Assembly (NCBI GenBank): GCA_037127315.1
Contig: JBBBDQ010000443.1
Coordinates: 2,049,001 to 2,113,000 of the forward strand
Length of the DNA: 64,000 nt
Source of the DNA: Ascarosepion bandense
Taxonomy: Eukaryota > Mollusca > Cephalopoda > Sepiida > Sepiidae
Direction: 5' to 3'
Each line of letters opens with the position of its first letter. The first letter of the stretch is position 1. A program made the translations under genes and the position numbers. The notes below the pieces were generated by a model. The model had not been told where the DNA came from. It searched no databases and worked only from the letters and a program-made list of their open reading frames with translations. Below are positions 51,905 through 62,030 of the stretch, piece by piece.

Positions 51905-52300
51905 ATAGTATTCCTTCAGGGTGAAGGTGACCACGGCCCTCCACATCATCCTGCTCCTCTTAAGTTTTCTTTCTGTTATTTTTTCCAAACCCTGTTCTGT
52001 CATCTATTTTCTCAAGATCATTAGGTATGTCATGCACTTCTTTCCCCTGTCCTTCTTTCCCCCTATTTGCCCTGTGAGTATCAGATTTTCCAAGCCTCTT
52101 TCTTCATTATGCGTTTATGAATTTCAATTGACTCTTCCTGATATTAAGTATGAGTTTCCATTTTGCTACCGTTCTCTCCAAAATCACTTTATTTCTTACT
52201 TATTTGGCCCTTGGTATTCTCAGTATCCTTCTGTAGAACCATATTTCTGTTGCTTCAAGTCTCTTCTTCAATTCACTTACAGGGCTGATGACTTTTACTA
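51905..52300 (-). pseudogene. LINE-R 3' fragment
   Basis: In plus reading: TTCCTTCAGGGTGAAGGTGA, CACGGCCCTCCACATCATCC, TGTGAGTATCAGATTTTCCA and CTTCTGTAGAACCATATTTC, all collinear with 18160-18520. Coding frame lost. Confidence 0.72.
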
Positions 52301-52492
52301 GCATAATCCCTGTCTTAGGAACATTTCTCTTAATAATAATATAAAAATAATTCCGCAAACGATGTTATTTCTTTTCTGGGAATTTTGGTGATTGCCTTTT
52401 TTGGTTTCTGTTGTTTGATATTGTCTGTCTGTAAAATGATGCTTATGTCACACTTGCCATGCATCTTGGTTGGGATAAAAGTGTAGTGTCTA

Positions 52493-52877
52493 CACTACCG
52501 GCCATAATTATTCGGGCCACCCCAGTTTTTTAAAAGAAATATATTTCATACTATTTTTAAGTGGATAATTCTAAATGAAAATAGAATGGTTCTTTTGTTA
52601 TTATTACTTTGCAAAATTTCACAAGGCAAGGAAACAAAGATGAACTCGTCCAAATCAGCCAAAGTTTTCTTCATTCTTTCATTGCTGAAACTGCAATATA
52701 GGTAATTATTAGATATTTATAAATTTATTTGATGCACATGTCATTGTGCAGTATTAACAAAAGAACCATTCTATTTTCATTTACAATTATTCACTTGGCA
52801 ATAAATACTAAAAATAGTATGAAATACATCATTTTTTTTTAAACACTGGTGTGGCCAAATAATTATGGCCGGTTGTG
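52493..52877. mobile_element. 385-bp MITE with long inverted repeats
   Basis: Left end CACTACCGGCCATAATTATT, right end (reverse) CACAACCGGCCATAATTATT, each bordered by TA (52491-52492, 52878-52879). The inverted similarity extends over 100 bp or more, including ATTTCATACTATTTTTA and AAATGAAAATAGAATGGTTC near both ends. No coding capacity. Target and ends fit a Tc1/mariner-type MITE. Confidence 0.88.
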
Positions 52878-53141
52878 TACTACATTTTGTTTCTCAGTTG
52901 TGTCTGTGTAGACAGAGTGCAACTGAAAATATTATTGAGAAAGATGGCCGGCTGCTGGAAACAGGCAATACTTCCCATATAGCAGTAACGAGCAGGGATC
53001 GTTAGTAATACTGATACCAGTACAACTAATGTTTGTGGGGACTAGGCTATTTTTGGACCTGTTCGGGTGCATGTGATTGGGCTCCCCACATTAAACTGAT
53101 CTAGTGTCACCTCCTGCCAGTGTTGGGTGGCAAGAAAATGC

Positions 53142-53248
53142 AATAATTTCTCAGCCTTTTATCCAAGATCAAAGTATAGTATCTGTTGCAGAGCAGCTGA
53201 CACCTCTCCAGCACTCTCAAAGATTAAATGGTCTCTGGCCTGAAATAG
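53142..53248 (+). pseudogene. U2 snRNA-like pseudogene, 5' half
   Basis: AATAATTTCTCAGCCTTTTA, TCCAAGATCAAAGTATAGTA and TCTGTT follow the start of U2 snRNA (ATCGCTTCTCGGCCTTTTGG, CTAAGATCAA...), with several substitutions. Further on GATTAAATGGTCTCTGGCC corresponds to the ATTAAATGGATTTTTGG region around the Sm site. The branch-point-recognition segment (GTAGTATC) is GTAGTATC-like but altered nearby. The 3' stem-loops are not recognisable, so it is a truncated retrocopy, not a functional gene. Confidence 0.6.
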
Positions 53249-53387
53249 CTATATAAATAAAGATTAATAGCAGTCAGGGAATAGGGAGTGTCATTGACGA
53301 TTATTTCAAACTGTGCTCTCTGCGATTCTAATAACTTAACCTCTCCTTTCTTTTTAATTATTGTTGTTCCATCTTATCTGTGTTTAT

Positions 53388-53660
53388 CTTTTTCTGAATA
53401 TTGTTTCTTATGTCTTTGTCTGTGAGTGTATCAAATTTGATTAAAATCAGACCACTCCTTCTAGAACCCGATTTTTTTTATTATCGATTTTCGATATTTA
53501 TCGGGGGTACCGCAACACAAAACCTAGCTAAGAACACTTGCAGACGCTTATAGTACAACTGTGTAAATTTTCAAGAAAATTGGTTCAGCCATTTCGGAGT
53601 CTATAGGTAACGGATACACACACACACACACACAGACGAAGTTCCATTTACAAATAAGTT
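53388..53660 (-). mobile_element. Helitron-like, first module only
   Basis: Reverse of 37073-37395: TCTTATGTCTTTGTCTGTGA, ATCAGACCACTCCTTCTAGA, TATCGGGGGTACCGCAACAC and TTTCGGAGTCTATAGGTAAC, ending in (AC)n and TTATTTGTAAATGGAAC in complement. Confidence 0.62.
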
Positions 53661-53706
53661 AAGATTAAGATATATATATGTATATATATTTACTTCCTTA
53701 TCTACC

Positions 53707-53737
<31 letters not shown>

Positions 53738-53743
53738 TATATA
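53707..53743. repeat. (TA)n microsatellite
   Basis: About 18 TA units with one phase slip, just before LINE-J. Confidence 0.9.
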
Positions 53744-53751
53744 GACGTCTT

Positions 53752-54298
53752 CATTTAATAAAAATAGGTACAGAAATAGAATATCCCTATGAAAATATTC
53801 TTGGTATCTCACACCGGCGTAATGTGGCTTCCCTGTGCCTCTTCTACAAGTACTTTCATGGCTTCTGCTCCGATGAGCTTAGATCACTGATGCCGCCTAA
53901 GCACGAATTTACACGAGATACTAGATTAGCAACTAGGTCCCACCCTTTTACAGTTAAACAAATAAGATGTAACCGTAAATTCTACTCCAACAGCTTCTTT
54001 TCTCGTGCTTCCTGCCTGTGGAACTCCCTTCCACAAGTCTGCTTTCCCGACAGTTACAATCTCCAGGTGTTTAAATGTAGGGTCAATAGACACCTCCTAT
54101 CACACTAACTCCCAACTATTCTCACAACACTCTCATCTACCCAACCCTCATTCTCGGTATCCTTACCTGCCTATCACCCACCCTCTGTCATTTCCTATAT
54201 TTAATCAGCCTTTCTCCACTCTACATAGCCCCCTGCACAGTAGTGGCAGTGACATGCCTTGCTCGGGGTGAAACGCTTATAAAAAAAAAAACAAAAAA
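53752..54298 (+). pseudogene. LINE-J 3' end, well preserved
   Basis: The last 94 codons are open (53824-54108): SLCLFYKYFHGFCSDELRSL, RDTRLATRSHPFTVK, SCLWNSLPQVCFPDSYNLQV and FKCRVNRHLLSH. Tail CATAGCCCCCTGCACAGTAG, CTTGCTCGGGGTGAAACGCT, then A-run. Upstream, TGAAAATATTCTTGGTATCT is unrelated or diverged, so it is 5'-truncated near 53800. Few lesions; probably among the youngest LINE-J copies here. Confidence 0.82.
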
Positions 54299-54300
54299 AA

Positions 54301-54833
54301 ACTCCCACATTAAAATAGAAAATTTCAAGGAAAGTTAGAATATGTAAGTCTTTAAATGACCCATGCCTCTTGTGTCTATATGAAAAATTATATACTATAA
54401 AAGTCTATTAAATAAATGTTATGAAATAAATGTCATATGTAAACATTCCAAAATGTTCACCTTAGAATATGGATAAAAAGATTCTTCATAATAAAAAAAT
54501 ATCTATTAACTTAGATATATCTAATAATTTGTTTTATATTATAAAATAATAATAATAAATAGATATTTTAATTCTTAATTAAATAGATATTAAAATTTTG
54601 TATTATGATATTAAAAATTGTATTAGAACATAATAATAATAATAGATTTTAAAACAATAATAAAATGAATATTAAAATTTTTAATGAATAAATAGATATT
54701 GAAAATTTTTACAAATTAAAAATTAGAATAAAATGCATTCTGAATCGAATTAAAAATAGTATGATTACACTCAAAGGTCCCTTTAAGTCAGATCAAAAAT
54801 ACAAAATGTTTTCTTTCTTTTTTCTTGTTTTAG
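54301..54833. other. AT-rich, ends in a splice acceptor
   Basis: Very AT-rich (ATAATAATAAATAGATATT-type sequence at 54480-54720). The last 25 bases (TTCTTTCTTTTTTCTTGTTT plus TAG) form a textbook polypyrimidine tract and AG for the exon that follows. Confidence 0.5.
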
Positions 54834-54926
54834 GAAATGATGGGATATGAAGAAAACTATAATGATAACAATCTTGTAACAATAATGGATACGTCAGCAG
54901 AAATGCAGTCTAGACAGGGGTTTTGA
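54834..54926 (+). CDS. Candidate terminal coding exon of a host gene
   Basis: After the acceptor, a phase-0 frame reads EMMGYEENYNDNN, LVTIMDTSAEMQSRQGF and a TGA stop: 30 residues with balanced, acidic, non-repetitive composition unlike the surrounding AT-rich DNA. A poly(A) signal with a GT-rich element lies 275 bp downstream. No upstream exon of the same gene is recognised in the window, and the peptide does not recall a known family to me. Too short to be certain. Confidence 0.4.
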   Translation, partial: EMMGYEENYNDNNLVTIMDTSAEMQSRQGF

Positions 54927-55199
54927 TCGACTGACACTCTTGCCGTTAAGAGTAAAAGAAATTATGTATTACCCAAAAATATAACCTTTTTTCAAATTTA
55001 AAATGAATCTCTATTCTAATTAGTTAAATTGAACACACATAAATGTTTCTGTCTTCCCACGTCCATAAATAACAAACGTATTGTTTCTTATATTCAAATG
55101 AAAATCATTTTCACAACAATGAGCTAACATTGCCTGATGACGAGGCAAAAATCTCAAAACATAGAAATTTGTGTCACAGTGTAAACTATATTAATTTCA

Positions 55200-55231
55200 A
55201 ATAAAAACAAATTAAATTGTGTGTGTGTGTA
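55200..55231 (+). promoter_or_regulatory. Poly(A) signal with GT-rich downstream element
   Basis: AATAAA at 55200-55205 followed 13 bases later by a (GT)n run at 55218-55231, the usual arrangement of an animal cleavage/polyadenylation site. It would give the candidate terminal exon a 3' UTR of about 290 nt. The region just upstream also has a GCCTGATGACGAGGC hairpin of Penelope-like style, so the signal may belong to a mobile element. Confidence 0.4.
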
Positions 55232-55589
55232 TAATTAAGCAGTATCCTTGGCAATTGGAAGGGTTAATTCGACAGATCTTAATCTGATAAGAACTCTGTT
55301 AGAAAATTAACAAAGTATTTTAATGAAAATAAATTGGACAAATTTAGAAATCCATCAGTGATAATTTATTTTGCGAATATTAAAAATATTCAACTTATTA
55401 GACTGAAATTTTTTACAAAAATGAATAGGTTTGATTTATCCAGACGGAATATTTTGGCAACAACCTTTCTTTCAGACATCTTTTGTTAAATATGATGGAC
55501 AAGGAAAATTTTATTACACATGAGGTAAAAAGAAGTTGTGGTATCCCCGATATAGATAATTGATTAATAACAAGAAACACAGTCTTGTA
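55232..55589. other. AT-rich, probably decayed Penelope-like sequence
   Basis: No intact frame. Position between two Penelope-style hairpins is the only hint. Confidence 0.3.
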
Positions 55590-56031
55590 CTGAGCAGCAA
55601 AATTAATACACTATATTGGTCATTGCTATCTATCCTGGAAGCCATCTACATTAAACGAATATGATAAATTTTGATATTTGGTTTGAATACGAAAAATTTT
55701 GATATCTCAACTAGCATACTCAAATGCCTGTAATCGGATCATTTTGTCACTGTCTGCGGCCATCCGCCATAGTAGGGATGGACTTGTCTCTTCAATTTAA
55801 TTCTCTTTATTGTTAATAACTTAAATGTTCTATGTTTACTGTGTGTTAATATTTATTCTTTGATAATGGCTTATGTGAGCCAAAAGCTTAGACCCGATAA
55901 AAAAAATCAACAATTACTGTGATTTTTTGTTGTCTTTCAACAATATCACCATCAAGTATATCAGACGGTACGAACGGATCCTACACAAAATTAATAGACA
56001 AAACTTGTCTATATTATTCAATGAAACCTGC

Positions 56032-56069
<38 letters not shown>
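55590..56069 (+). pseudogene. Penelope-like element 3' end (tentative) with repeat F
   Basis: YWSLLSILEAIYIKRI followed by a stop resembles the LEAI(Y/H)IK ending of GIY-YIG-type Penelope proteins. It is followed by a hairpin GGCTTATGTGAGCC near 55868 and by repeat F (55975-56040: GGATCCTACACAAAATTAAT, AGACAAAACTTGTCTATAT) ending in (TA)n at 56036-56069. The order resembles repeat F at 17.0 kb. Confidence 0.45.
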
Positions 56070-56070
<1 letters not shown>

Positions 56071-56262
56071 TCAAATCCTGTAGAATTATGGGCACAATAA
56101 TTCACAGCAGTTTAATTTGTTATTTATAGTTTATCAACCCTTGTGAGTTATTTAAAACCAAAACATGCTGGATTACAAAAATAATGTTAAAAGATTTTTC
56201 TTTTTTTTTGTGAGTGAATTTTACATTAGTGTTTTTTTGTTTTTTTTAATAACAATGATTTT

Positions 56263-56430
56263 TCCAGACATAAGTCTTATTATTTAACCCATAGCTGGTG
56301 AAGGAAGATTGATTCATACCTTCCCCAAGGGTATTTGCACATGAGTGAATGTAACAAATCTAACTGGAATCTGAACTTGGCTCTCTAATTTTTCATTCCA
56401 AGCTGATATCCATTATACCATCCACACCTC
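56263..56430 (-). mobile_element. SINE-T, head-end fragment
   Basis: Minus strand: tRNA head (ATGGTATAATGGATATCAGC, GAGCCAAGTTCAGATTCC) and body to ATTTAACCCATAGCTGG in complement. The tail is absent. Confidence 0.7.
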
Positions 56431-56439
56431 CTGCTCTGA

Positions 56440-56715
56440 AGAGGAGCCATTGCTGTTATGGTTTCTATAGCAAGTTGGTTTTTACAGGATGGAGTTTCTA
56501 GTCCCATGTCCAACCCATTTGCCAACCAAAATGAAAAGCCCACTCTGTCTCACTATTTAAGCAATATGATTGGAAAATAAATGAATTCATACCTTTTTCA
56601 GTTGTATTCGTGTGAAAGTGAATGTGAATGTAACAAACTCTAATGTTATTTGAACTCAACTCAATAATTTCTTTTCTAAACAGCTAACCATTGCACCACC
56701 TGTACATCCACTGGG
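56440..56715 (-). mobile_element. SINE-T2, decayed copy
   Basis: Minus strand: GATGTACAGGTGGTGCAATG, head with AGTTGAGTTCAAATAAC, body, and far end GGACTAGAAACTCCATCCTG, matching the 13.4-kb copy in layout (AAGTTGGTTTTTACAGGATG versus ATGTTGGTTTTTGAAAGTTG). Confidence 0.6.
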
Positions 56716-57174
56716 TGCATCAGCTAATATTATATAAATTTATTATTTTGAGAGAATGCGAGTTAGGTTTGCTATTTGCTCTGTTTATTAGGCCATCTTA
56801 AGAGAAGTAAGACAATTATTTGTGAAAGCAGCCATCTTTTCTTGAGGCAATAACTTCTCGTTCAATTCATAAATATTGTAGTGCTGTTAGTCTCTTGAAT
56901 TGCTTCAACTGTGACTCATAATTCTGACCAATCCTTGTTTCATTTTGATGTGATTTGTAGAACGGAATCATTAGAAGATGGTGGTGCCAGACAACAAAGA
57001 AATATTTAATCAGGTATATTTTCAAGACTGAAAAATGAAACTCAGTGTTTTTGTCTAAGGCTAAATTCTGTGTCACTTATTCATGATTGGCCAGAAATAC
57101 AATAAAATTTTTAGTTGCAAGAAAACTGATAAATTAAACCTATTGTCCCAGCAGAGGGATTCAAAGTAAATAAT
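56716..57174. other. Unassigned AT-rich sequence
   Basis: No recognised feature. Confidence 0.4.
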
Positions 57175-57340
57175 AAATGGAACGTCTTCTTCTCTTGCAC
57201 TTCTTTGCCTGTGGAAATCATAATCTGCCTTTTTGCTTTTCTGGAAACTGTGATCTTAAAAAGTTTAAATGTGATGCTAATCAGTATCCTTGAGTATCCT
57301 TCAGTCCTGTCATTGTTTTTTCTCATCAGCAGCATTTCAT
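57175..57340 (+). pseudogene. LINE-J C-terminal fragment, old, split
   Basis: CTTCTTCTCTTGCACTTCTT, CCTGTGGAAATCATAATCTG and AAAAAGTTTAAATGTGATGC align to the LINE-J SNSFFSRTS-LWNSLP-EFKCNV segment with many changes. The 3' tail resumes at 57889 (GCTTTTATCACCTTGCTTGG) after a composite SINE, so the SINE inserted into this LINE. Confidence 0.6.
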
Positions 57341-57935
57341 TGCATTCACTTACGTGCAAATACCCTTGGGAAAGGTATTAATCCGTCTATCCCTTCCAGT
57401 TATGGGTTAAATAACAGGACAGATTGGGTTCTATAGCCTTGGTCGGCAACCAGTCTACTGCAGAAAGCAATGGCAACCTACTGCGGGATAATCTTCTGCC
57501 CAGTCAGTCATGTCTCGAAAGAGACATGATCGCCCAAGCATGTTTCACATATGGCACTTAACTGACTGAATGGACATAATAGTTGAAAACATGATTAAGG
57601 TTTCTACTGGGCATAAAGTGGGGGATCAGTTTTATATTGTTATGAAGTAATGAACTGATCCCCCACTAATTACTACTTAATAATATAATACATCTCTTCC
57701 CCCTCTAGCTAGGAGTCAAATAATAAAACAGATTGGGTTCTATAGCCTTGGTCGGAAACCAGTCTACCGCAGAAAGCAATGGCAACCTGCTGCGGGATAA
57801 TCTTCTACCCAGTCAGTCATGTTTCTTTCGGGACATGATCGCCCAAGCGTTTATCTCGTATGGCACTTAACTGACTGACTGAACCCATTGTGCTTTAGTG
57901 CTTTTATCACCTTGCTTGGGGTGAATTGGTCTGAA
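57341..57935 (+). mobile_element. Composite dimeric SINE, copy 3, within LINE-J
   Basis: Left SINE-T (head missing) 57341-57570 with hairpin CATGTCTC-GAAA-GAGACATG, linker 57571-57700 with GTGGGGGATCAGTT / AACTGATCCCCCAC, right SINE-T 57701-57888 with ACTGACTGACTG. CATTG on both sides could be a target duplication. 57889-57935 is the remaining LINE-J tail (ACCTTGCTTGGGGTGAATTG). Confidence 0.8.
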
Positions 57936-58509
57936 AGAAAAAATCAAATTAAAAATAATATTAAATAAATTAAAATATACTTTGCATTTTTCTCTATAAA
58001 TTTTCAGATTTTACATATTATTCTCATAGTATCAGAGACTTTGGATGAATAATTACCAAATCAATTGTTTTGGAGAGCAAAACCACTGAGTGCGGTCGTA
58101 AGGTTGCCTAAGATTACACCTCTAGTTTTGTTTTTTGTTTGGAACTATATTTAGAATGTAATTAACAACAGAAAACATTTAAAGAATTTCAATAAAACAA
58201 ATAGCCTGCCAGAATATGGTCTAAATGCAATTTTATATAAAAATACAAATTTGCATTCAGAGTTGCGACCCTCGATTGAGAAATGTTCATTTTACTTATT
58301 GCTTTGTTTGTTAATAAAAACATTTTGTTTATACATCAATTTATTTTCTATTAGTTTGTTTCCAATTTAATACTTACTTTATTAATCCCATATATACTGG
58401 AAAGAAAGAAGTGAAACGATTAATTATTACTTTTTATGAATCGTTCTTATCTTCAAAGATATGTTTATTTAATTATTAAATTTAATTTATTGCTTAAATT
58501 TCATTATAG
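57936..58509. other. Unassigned AT-rich sequence
   Basis: No recognised feature. Confidence 0.4.
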
Positions 58510-58960
58510 TTTTGTTCTCAGGTCCACCCGGACCCGGAGTGGTAGCACCTGTTAGGGTCCCAGCTATGGGCAAATAGCTAGCCCCCAAACTGGTAAAAAC
58601 AATATGAAAGTATCAAAAATAAAATAAAATTTTATAATAATATACACAGAAAAATAGACTTTTATAAAAAAAAAATGTATATATTCTTTTTTGAAGGAAA
58701 AATATTACCAACAAAAAAAAAATTATTACCACAACCTTCTATAAAAAATACATATATTCTCAGCAAAATTTTTATGAATAAAAACTGGAAGACATTTTCA
58801 GTTTTCTAAAAAAAAAAATTCATTAAACTCTAACTGGATTAGCCTTCTCACTATAAGCAAAAAAAAAAACAAAAACAAAAAAGAAGTAAAACCCCACCCT
58901 TTTGGCATTAAATAACCCACAGAGGTTGATATGCCGTTAAACAAAACTCAAACTCAATTC
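58510..58960 (+). repeat. Repeat C, copy 4
   Basis: It lacks the first 90 bases: starts GTCCACCCGGACCCGGAGTG, then GTAGCACCTGTTAGGGTCCC, and ends TTGGCATTAAATAACCCACA, GATATGCCGTTAAAC, AAAACTCAAACTC. Confidence 0.78.
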
Positions 58961-59269
58961 ATAGTTTATATTTTGGTTCATTTTTCATTATCATTTATAG
59001 TATTATCTTCCATTTTTGTTTAAATTATGAGTTATATTTCATTTCCATTTTTGGGACAATATCAAAGAAATCTTTAGAGGCAGTCGATAATGTATTTCAG
59101 CCATAGTAACAACAATGTTTAGAACAAGCAATAAAATATTTCTTGATGGCCAAAATCCATTGTCATTTGTGGTGACTATGTGAAAAAAAAAATTATTTTG
59201 TTAAGAACTTTGCTCTTACTTAAATAGTGTTGTCATTCCATGAAAATAGGAGGCATTGCTTTTGGAACA
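58961..59269. other. Unassigned AT-rich sequence
   Basis: No recognised feature. Confidence 0.4.
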
Positions 59270-59465
59270 TTCTGTTATGAATAATCAAGAGTGATTTCCC
59301 CTTGTTTTGTCTTTCTTCTCTCTGAGAGAGCTATTTCTGTTTACTCAGACTATGAAAGAACACTATACACGAATCTTGTATTCTCTGTTGAATAAAGCTT
59401 CCTTAAAGCCTACACCTGTGTACCTTTGTCATCACACATCCATCATATTGGATCCATAATATTCT
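59270..59465 (+). mobile_element. Possible solo LTR
   Basis: TGTTATGAATAATCAAGAGT at the left, GTTGAATAAAGCTTCCTTAA (poly(A) signal) and CCTGTGTACCTTTGTCATCA near the right, then ATCATATTGGATCCATAATA. The layout is that of an LTR followed by a primer-binding-like site. About 130 bp further, TGGTATCAGAAAGTG is close to the initiator-tRNA complement used by Copia elements. Assignment is weak. Confidence 0.35.
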
Positions 59466-59984
59466 GCCAAATTTTTAGATAATTTTTCACTCAGTTACTT
59501 TATTTGTAACAGTATATACTACTTATTTCTATGATTTGGTGCGATTACTCAAATAAGACTGAACAATGAAATATCTGGTATCAGAAAGTGTCAGACAATC
59601 CCTGAAAAGAAACTTATTTCCTGGTTGAAATTAATTTCTGACCATTCTTGCTTACTTCAGAAATAATATTGTTTGATTAAATCGATTTGGATAGACTCCA
59701 GACACTGCATGCTTTACAGATTTTGATGCAATGGAAGAAACTTCAACAAATCAGGCAATATCTTCTTCTGTTCATAAACACAACAAGGGAGACAAATGAA
59801 GACAAGGAAAAGAAAATTTATGCTTATTTTTCATTTACATTGTTTTTTTTTATTTCCTTGGGTTCAGCCAAAAGTAAGAGAAAAAAATAATCATGAAAAT
59901 ATTAGAATATTTTATTTTTTATTAAACAAATCATTGTCAACCATTATTATTAATTTTTGACTAGTATTTACTTTCAGTCAGTCT
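59466..59984. other. Unassigned, possible retrotransposon leader
   Basis: It contains the TGGTATCAGAAAGTG string at 59578 and a 67-codon frame at 59687-59890 without recognisable domain. Confidence 0.3.
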
Positions 59985-60295
59985 GGATGTGCCTTGTGGT
60001 ATAGTGGATATCGACTTGGAACGACAAAATCAGGGAGCCGAGTTCGAATTCCAGTTGAATTCTTTGCATTCACTTCTGCACAAATACCCTTGGGAAAGGT
60101 ATTAATCCATCTCTTCCCTCCAGTTATGGGTTAAATAACAGGACAGACTGGGTTCTATAGCCTTGGCTGGCAACCAGTCTACCACAGAAAGCAATGGCAA
60201 CCTACTGTGGGATAATCTTCTACCCAGTCAGTCATGTCTCCTTTGAGACATGATCGCCCAAAGTGTGTATCACGTATGGCACTTAACTGACTTTC
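59985..60295 (+). mobile_element. SINE-T, full-length
   Basis: Clear tRNA-like head: CTTGTGGTATAGTGGATATC (A box), GAGCCGAGTTCGAATTCCAG (B box), then body and tail with hairpin CATGTCTCCTTTGAGACATG and ending ACTTAACTGACTTT. The B box GTTCGAATTCC is the best preserved in the window. Confidence 0.88.
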
Positions 60296-60359
60296 ATCTT
60301 CACTTTTCATTAGATGAAGTAATGTGTTGCAGAGTAAATAAGACAACCCTGGTAACACA

Positions 60360-62030
60360 AATGAACTAGGTGAAACGCTTTAAATAAAGAACTCGAGTTC
60401 AGATACAGAGTTCCCAGAGTGTTCGAATATAGTGCTTGTTAGAGTACTGTTAGAGTCAGTCAAGGTATAATATTGTAACTGTTAATAGTGAGTTATAAAA
60501 TTGGTGACAAGGAATCAAAACTTATATGGTGTAGGAAAAAATACTTTTTTTGCTCCAGTGCACATAATGACAGTGATGATGAGAAATTAGAACTACAGTT
60601 TAATTTTTCTTCTTTGCTGTGCATAAAGAAAAAAAGACAAATATTCTTAAATATGGAAGAATTATTAGCCCAAGTAGTAAAAATACAACAACAGCACTCT
60701 TTAAAACTCCAGAAACAACAACTAAAGTTAATTTTGATTAATCAGAAGAAATCAGAAAATTCTCCAATTTTTTCACTGCTGATGTCATGGCAAATAGTTT
60801 TGCTGAATTCACATACAATTCAGATAATGGAATTACTTTTTCTGCTTATTTTAGAAGATACAAGCAAATTTCCAGAGAAGAATGCAGAAAAAAATGAGAA
60901 AAACAACACTTTTGTTTAGGAAGTTAGCACGTGTATAACAAAAAAAATACTGTAATTTGGGACTACTGAAAAAACTGGGAGAAATTTGCTTTGAAAAAAC
61001 ATTAAATATTCTAACTAAAATGTTCAGCAGGAAGAGTTTGGTATTCAATACTTGTTGGAAGTGTATGAATCTTATGAAAAAAGAAGACAAAGATTTTATC
61101 ACATATGCTGGAACTGTTAACAAAGAATGTGAAAGATTCAAATTAAACGAGCTGATTCCAAACATGTTTAAAGGATTAATTTTTGTTCAAGGGTTAATGA
61201 TAAAAAAGACAGGAATATCTGGTCAAATCCTAATGAAACTGGAACAGAACCAAAAACTAACACTACAAGAAATATTGGATAAATGTCAGAGAATCTTAAA
61301 TCTGAGATGTGATAAAGAGGAAGAAGAAAATAATGCACATATATACAAGCCAAAGAAAAATGTGGAAAAAAAATTAATCCATATTTCAAATATGGAAGGT
61401 TATATTTTGGAGATCATTGTTGCTTTGAGAATTTAAAGTGCTACAAGTGTAGAAAATTACAACATAAATAGGCACATCAAGGAAAATTTCTGAGAAAACA
61501 TTGTATACAGTGTTGAGACAGAAAAAATAATTACAGAAAACTGAAGAAAATTTTAGTATGTGAAAATTATTAATGTGGCTGTATAAATGCAACTAGACAT
61601 TGGTAGTGATATCACAATAATCAATGAAGCTACATATTAAAAAGTCAAAGCAAAATTTTAAGTTAAAAAAAGGTTCAATTCCAGTATTAAAATTAAATAG
61701 TGTATCATTTGCAGTCTTTGATAAACGCAACAAAGAATTAGACTTGAAAAAATGGGTGTAATTGAAAAAATTGACCATTCAAAATTGGCAGCACCAGCCG
61801 TGTATGTAAATAAAAATAATAATAAATTTGGGTTTGTGCAAATTTTTTGACTGAGTTAAACAAATTTTCACATAACTATCCCTTACCAAGACCAAAGAAA
61901 AATTTTACAAAATTAAATAGTGGAAATTTTTTTTCGAAGATGGATCTTTCTAAGGCATTTTGCAAATACAGGTTGAAGATAAATGTAAAATAAGGAAAGA
62001 AAGAAAGATAAAAATTATAGTGAAAGGTAA
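60360..62030 (+). pseudogene. Ty3/Gypsy retrotransposon: LTR end, gag, protease, RT, decayed
   Basis: 60360-60500 looks like an LTR end with TAAATAAAGAACTCGAGTTC and AAATTGGTGACAAGG (LTR/leader junction style of Gypsy elements). gag: MEELLAQVVKIQQQ at 60654, then FSAYFRRY in another frame, and an open block at 60957-61436 with KDFITYAGTVNKECERFKLN and LTLQEILDKCQRILNLR. A degraded double Cys-knuckle region follows (CYKCRKLQHK at about 61440-61475). The protease has QLDIGSDITIINEA (DIG instead of DTG/DSG) near 61590. The RT start has MGVIEKIDHSKLAAPAVYVN near 61750-61805 and decays by 62000. Frameshifts and stops occur throughout; integrase and a 3' LTR are absent. Order and motifs fit Gypsy; inactive. 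Confidence 0.78.
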
